Positions 61,301 to 64,000 of a DNA stretch of 64,000 bases are shown one piece after another. The notes below the pieces were generated by a model that worked only from the letters and a program-made list of their open reading frames with translations, had not been told where the DNA came from and searched no databases. The DNA comes from Blastomussa wellsi (Eukaryota; Cnidaria; Anthozoa; Scleractinia; Plerogyridae). The stretch lies in contig OX393569.1 in assembly GCA_947652115.1 (NCBI GenBank), forward strand, positions 18,880,270-18,944,269. The letters are read 5' to 3'. Positions within the stretch are counted from its first letter, which is position 1. The number at the start of each line of letters is the position of its first letter. The position numbers and the translations under genes are program-made.

Positions 61301-63666
61301 GCCACCTTTAATGTTACAGAAACCGGGATAAGCTCCTGCAGTATGAGCCGCTTGGCACGAGGCTTTACCTGTACCCTAAATTAAAAGACTAGCATTCAAT
61401 TGTCTAACATTTGGCAATTAATACACTCTAATTTTCACTTCGTTTTAATTTCGCAGGGGAATTCCAATATTTGTGAAGCGTATCAAGCATGGGGTAGGCA
61501 AACCTGACCAACATCTTTTTTTTCAAGAATCGCGCCGAATATCGCCAAATATAGCGAGTAGTCTAAGTCGAATTGACAAAAACCCCTCTCCTTCATGAGA
61601 GCAATTTTTTGTCAAGTAATCTGCAAGTTTGCGTTTGTTTATGTTTCTTAATAAGTATATTTGTTCATATGATGCCGACCGGAGAACTTTTAATGTTGAT
61701 TTCGCATCAAGGTATTGGTTGATTGACTGACTGACTGACTGCCTGGTTGGCTGACTAACTGGCTGACTCACTGACTCACTGACTAACTGACTTACTGACT
61801 GATTGACTGACTGACTCACTGACAGACTGACTCACTGAGAGACGGACAAACGGACCGTCATACGAATAAATGATATATATGTGTCGATTGATTATCAACA
61901 AATCGATTAAAGATTGATTTAGTTGTTTGATGCAGCGGTCGCTCTACCTTTCACCGAACTTGGTGGTTCAATTATTTAAACAGTACACTTCAATTCAATA
62001 ATTTTCGGGAGTTCTCCCTTTCCCACCATCCAAACCCTCCAGTTAATTGCCATCAGTGTAATTACCTTACTTGTCATTTCGACATGTTAAATATTTTTAT
62101 TGCTGCTTTTCAAGGAAATGAAAAACAGTGAGATACCACCGGATCAACCACAAGGGTATGTATAACTGTATGTATGCAGTGGTGTTAAAGTTGCTCGTAA
62201 AGCTTCGATGACAACTTGTTTTCCTTTTTTCTAAACAAACTGTGATCGTCTGCATAGCATAACAGGTGACCTTAGAAACAGAAGCACCCGTAAAAACCAT
62301 TAATTTTGCCTGTCACGTCAAGTACCATGCAAGCAGTGGTTTCACGTCAAGTGGTATGGGCAACCAAATGACACTGAAGTGACACACTGAGGGAGTCTGG
62401 GTCGTTGTTGCCTGAATACTTTGGAATTAACGTTGGCAGTTTTTGGCCTTCCCTCCAAGCTTCTCTTCAATAGAGTTACAAGTTCTCATATGTACGACTG
62501 TGAATTTGACCATGCTGTCATGCAGGGCGTTTTTCAGTTTGTGTGCTACACTTGCATTTATCAGTGAAGTTTCAAAGTGACGCGTGATTGTCGAACCATG
62601 TGCGGGTTCGTTATCGTGCATGAACAAAACGACAACACGAAAATAATTGACATTCTAGAACCGTTATCATCATAGTTAACTGTTACAGGTTCATTCTTCA
62701 CTGGATGACTCCGAAACTCTGTTCCGTCTTTTTCCTTTTTTATATCACATCTGCATGTATTTTCATGTTTAATCTTAATTGGATTTTTCACTACATTTGA
62801 TTTTCGCAGGGGAAAGGAGATCACGGTACGTAGGTCAAAACCAGCAACAAGAACTGAGTTTTTCTTTGATTATAGTTTTTGCAAACTCTCCATATTTTAT
62901 AGATGTGAAATGCTCATATAATAATTTAATAATAATTTATTGGCTTGTATATATAGCGGACAATGCGTAATGATCATTTATCGTCACTTATAATTCACCA
63001 AGATTTTTTTCTGCCTTCGTTTTGAATAATATATGAACCTGGGAGAGAAGCCAACATTTTTTATATCTGGGAAGAATTACTCTTCCCTCTACCGAGAAAA
63101 CTTTGCAATTTCTTATAAACTGCTTGAAGCTCGCTATGTTTTTAAGAATTGTGTGAAACGCTCACCCCAGGGGATCCTTTTGGCATTAACCTACCTTCAA
63201 GGACCACCCTTTCTCCATATAAACATCTAACTTAAAAGAATAACTTTTCTGATAATACCTGATGATCCTATACCAAGCTAAAACGCCATTTTAAATAGTA
63301 ACGCCTGTGGAACATGTTGTCTTTGTAACTTTAGTCTAGTTTTAATTAATGTCTTAATGTCTTTGTATTTGTGTTGTGTCAGGTCTCTATTTAAACTAGC
63401 TCTGCTAAATTGGATGCCCCTGGATAAATAAATAAATAAAAAAAACATATGGCACGGCTTGCCTTGTAGACGAATAAGGGGGACTCCTCATTACATTCCA
63501 TGTGAATTGAAAAGTCAATTGAAAATTTAAGTTTGAACGAAAATCCTGTGGGTTGACCATAAGTATTTTCTTTTTGAGGGACAGCCTCAGTGGCCACCCG
63601 TATTGCACTTTGCAGGATCTTACAAAGGCGTTTTTCGAAAATGGAAAAGGAGAATCTCAAGAAAGG
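46259..63666 (+). CDS. Micro-exon secreted protein gene 3 (at least 22 exons, open at right edge)
   Basis: After the signal exon the order is D-E-G-x-G-G-G-H-repeat-P-G-D-E-G-G-A-D-E-D-E-G, and no stop exon is seen before the window ends. The visible exons total 1394 bases. All exons or D-E pairs are multiples of three except the repeat exon (52778-53118, 341 bases), which appears to have lost one base. As read here, splicing it to the next exon gives a TAG after three codons. Skipping it restores frame. This span could be one gene with many alternative exons or several genes whose signal exons I missed; a break near the repeat exon is possible. The family is unrecognised. The mature sequence is strongly basic, Gly/Pro-rich and free of cysteine. 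Confidence 0.5.
47075..47115 (+). CDS. Gene 3 class D exon (41 nt)
   Basis: RKREIGKPVDQPL plus two bases, before GTACGT. Confidence 0.7.
48289..48316 (+). CDS. Gene 3 class E exon (28 nt)
   Basis: One base, then GIPRSLERE, between TTTTGCAG and GTAGGT. Confidence 0.7.
48720..48794 (+). CDS. Gene 3 class G exon (75 nt)
   Basis: Begins QPPFVFG and ends GGNYMDALGKRESPRK before GTATGA. The GKR triplet is the form of an amidation and dibasic cleavage site. Confidence 0.68.
49092..49177. repeat. Tandem duplication, 43-bp unit
   Basis: Two identical copies beginning CATACGGTAGAAATGTACCC, ending ten bases before the exon at 49187. Confidence 0.9.
49187..49213 (+). CDS. Gene 3 micro-exon (27 nt)
   Basis: Encodes IGDGSPSSE between TCATCAACAG and GTATGT, phase 0. 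The acceptor resembles that of the A exon at 58511. It may be a shortened class A exon. Confidence 0.5.
49690..49746 (+). CDS. Gene 3 class G exon (57 nt)
   Basis: RIKRGSFRTATGKRGISRK between TTTTTTCAG and GTAACT. It has a GKR triplet and the GISRK ending typical of the class. Confidence 0.65.
50187..50234 (+). CDS. Gene 3 class G exon (48 nt) with GC donor
   Basis: RKNRKPASRKNGNLRK. The donor reads GCATGT where the close copy at 51964 has GTATGT. It would need GC-AG splicing, or it is dead. The acceptor and upstream intron resemble those of 51964. Confidence 0.5.
51964..52011 (+). CDS. Gene 3 class G exon (48 nt)
   Basis: WRNHRPAFGKMGNLRK before GTATGT. A duplicate of the previous exon with flanking sequence CTGTCACTAC. 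Confidence 0.6.
52325..52363 (+). CDS. Gene 3 class H micro-exon (39 nt)
   Basis: NTGRYYRLESSTK between TTACATTAG and GTTAGT, phase 0. No close homolog. Confidence 0.5.
52778..53118 (+). CDS. Gene 3 Met/Thr/Pro repeat exon, apparent 1-base deletion
   Basis: About nine copies of a ten-residue unit such as PMTTTEPTNM or QMTATEPTTK, mucin-like with many possible O-glycosylation sites. The exon is 341 bases, one short of a multiple of three. In the last unit (about 53053-53065) the expected GCCAxCGAA reads GCCTCGAA. Past this point the alternative frame (EPVATSQPITVTKQT) keeps the composition of the repeat. The antisense strand is also open, a by-product of codon bias. Confidence 0.65.
54223..54264 (+). 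CDS. Gene 3 Pro/Thr linker exon (42 nt)
   Basis: PAVAITPLPTQILE between ATCAACAG and GTGAGC, phase 0. In the frame left by the repeat exon as sequenced it would read R-Q-Q-stop. Confidence 0.55.
54735..54803 (+). CDS. Gene 3 class G exon (69 nt)
   Basis: Ends GAGYYLSALRKRGISMK before GTATAT, matching the class pattern G-x-Y-x-x-A-L-x-K-R. Confidence 0.68.
54940..54974 (+). CDS. Gene 3 class D exon (35 nt)
   Basis: RTEIKKPVQAQ plus two bases, before GTACGT. Confidence 0.65.
55476..55491 (+). CDS. Gene 3 class E micro-exon (16 nt)
   Basis: One base, then EKKIT, between TTTCGCAG and GTAGGT. Nearly identical to 62810-62825, including flanks. Confidence 0.65.
55962..56039 (+). CDS. Gene 3 class G exon (78 nt)
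   Basis: Ends GSYGGAFGKWKRRISRK before GTATGA. The acceptor GACAGCCTCAG is shared with the exon at 63592. Confidence 0.65.
57489..57575 (+). CDS. Gene 3 class G exon (87 nt)
   Basis: Ends FLGKIMAALFGKPIGNPGK before GTAAGT. The segment RFLGKIMAALFGK is cationic and amphipathic by eye, like many antimicrobial peptides. An internal GTAAGC at 57550 is a possible alternative donor but would break frame. Confidence 0.6.
57885..58001. mobile_element. Repeat ending GATCCGCCCCTG (copy 2)
   Basis: Reverse-oriented copy of the repeat at 22925-23042. Confidence 0.65.
58511..58585 (+). CDS. Gene 3 class A exon (75 nt)
   Basis: A proline-rich start followed by LRIPGRYDDFYK before GTATGT. The closest relative is the third A exon of gene 2 (42929). 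Confidence 0.68.
58614..59176. mobile_element. TIR element, AAGGTGGCTC ends (~560 bp)
   Basis: AAGGTGGCTCACAACAG at the left and its approximate inverse CCATTGCGAGCCACCTT at the right. No transposase seen. Confidence 0.6.
59226..59494. mobile_element. Palindromic repeat family, copy 2
   Basis: Reverse-oriented relative of 15107-15352 with the same TGGTATATGAGCTCATATACC palindrome core. Confidence 0.7.
60160..60200 (+). CDS. Gene 3 class D exon (41 nt)
   Basis: VKREDETPMDRLQ plus two bases, before GTACGT. It has the class pattern R-E-x-x-x-P-x-D. Confidence 0.62.
60523..61310. mobile_element. TIR element, AAGGTGGCTGAACACAG ends (~790 bp)
   Basis: The left end AAGGTGGCTGAACACAGTTT is inverted at the right as AAACTGTGTTCGGCCACCTT. 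No transposase recognised. Confidence 0.65.
61457..61493 (+). CDS. Gene 3 class E exon (37 nt)
   Basis: One base, then GIPIFVKRIKHG, between TTTCGCAG and GTAGGC. The longest E exon. Confidence 0.65.
61721..61850. repeat. Degenerate (GACT)n satellite
   Basis: GACT and CTGA units interrupted by variants. It creates a spurious Ser-Gln-Val frame on the minus strand. Confidence 0.85.
62115..62155 (+). CDS. Gene 3 class D exon (41 nt)
   Basis: EMKNSEIPPDQPQ plus two bases, before GTATGT. Confidence 0.65.
62810..62825 (+). CDS. Gene 3 class E micro-exon (16 nt)
   Basis: One base, then GKEIT, between TTTTCGCAG and GTACGT. Confidence 0.62.
63592..63666 (+). CDS. Gene 3 class G exon (75 nt), last one visible
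   Basis: Starts WPPVLHFA and ends GSYKGVFRKWKRRISRK before GTATGG. The donor implies further exons to the right of the window. Confidence 0.68.
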
Positions 63667-64000
63667 TATGGCAGTTTAATTACAAAACATCATTACTTAT
63701 AGCAAAGTCGTATGCTCAAAGCTCACCATCATGGCCAAGTCACGTTTTCATTCCACGAGGGTATTCTCTTCATCTGACTGCTGAGGTAATTTGCTCAATA
63801 TAAAATTTAGAACCTTGGACATCAAAAGCGACGCTGGGCAACGATGGTGAAACTACAATCTTGGACAGAGCTGTTGGGACATAATAATTAGGTGGATCAA
63901 TTGCAAAACTCATTTTCTCCAATCCCCGTACCCCTCCCCATATCAATGTTACGTTGTACTTGTGAAACCAAAGCCGGGTAATTGAAAGTCCCATAAAATT

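Noticed and set aside
61523..61819. Ser-Gln-Val repeat protein on the minus strand
   Set aside because: Produced by the (GACT)n satellite.

Overview
The window is eukaryotic and most consistent with a cnidarian, probably an anthozoan such as a stony coral. The evidence is indirect: AT-rich DNA, short exons with GT-AG introns, many small inverted-repeat transposons, an intronless and strongly diverged rhodopsin-like receptor, and degraded LINE pieces. No prokaryotic feature, rRNA, tRNA or CRISPR array was seen.

Left part (1-24059). Two paralogous minus-strand genes encode small glutamate-receptor-like channels with a potassium-channel filter. The first (408-1865) runs off the left edge. The second (20138-24059) can be followed through seven exons to a stop, giving a 510-residue protein: signal peptide, S1 half of a ligand-binding domain, TM1, pore loop with TTVGYGD, TM2, S2 half, TM3 and a short cytoplasmic tail. 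This is the bare architecture of bacterial GluR0. A single-exon class A GPCR (17983-19005, plus strand) lies between them. The roughly 16 kb from 2071 to 17982 holds only transposon remnants.

Middle (24060-30889). No gene was found; there is a LINE fragment near 28 kb and other repeats.

Right part (30890-63666, plus strand). A tandem array of at least three secreted-protein genes is built from micro-exons of 12 to 87 bases, plus one 341-base repeat exon. Each gene starts with a signal-peptide exon (30890, 37661, 46259). The exons fall into recurring classes: A (Pro-Gly-x-Tyr core), D and E (a pair always in phase 0 to 2 and 2 to 0), G (Gly/Lys/Arg-rich, mostly ending in Ser-x-Lys or Leu-Arg-Lys) and Thr/Pro-rich linker exons. 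Nearly all exons, and every D-E pair, are multiples of three, so cassettes could be skipped or duplicated without loss of frame. Gene 1 (103 aa) and gene 2 (134 aa) appear complete. Gene 3 has at least 22 exons, runs off the right edge, and carries an apparent one-base deletion in its repeat exon. I do not recognise the family. The architecture resembles the micro-exon genes of schistosomes, by organisation and not by sequence. This array is the best candidate here for an undescribed system.

All exon calls were made by hand from splice signals, phase and paralogy; no transcript evidence was available.
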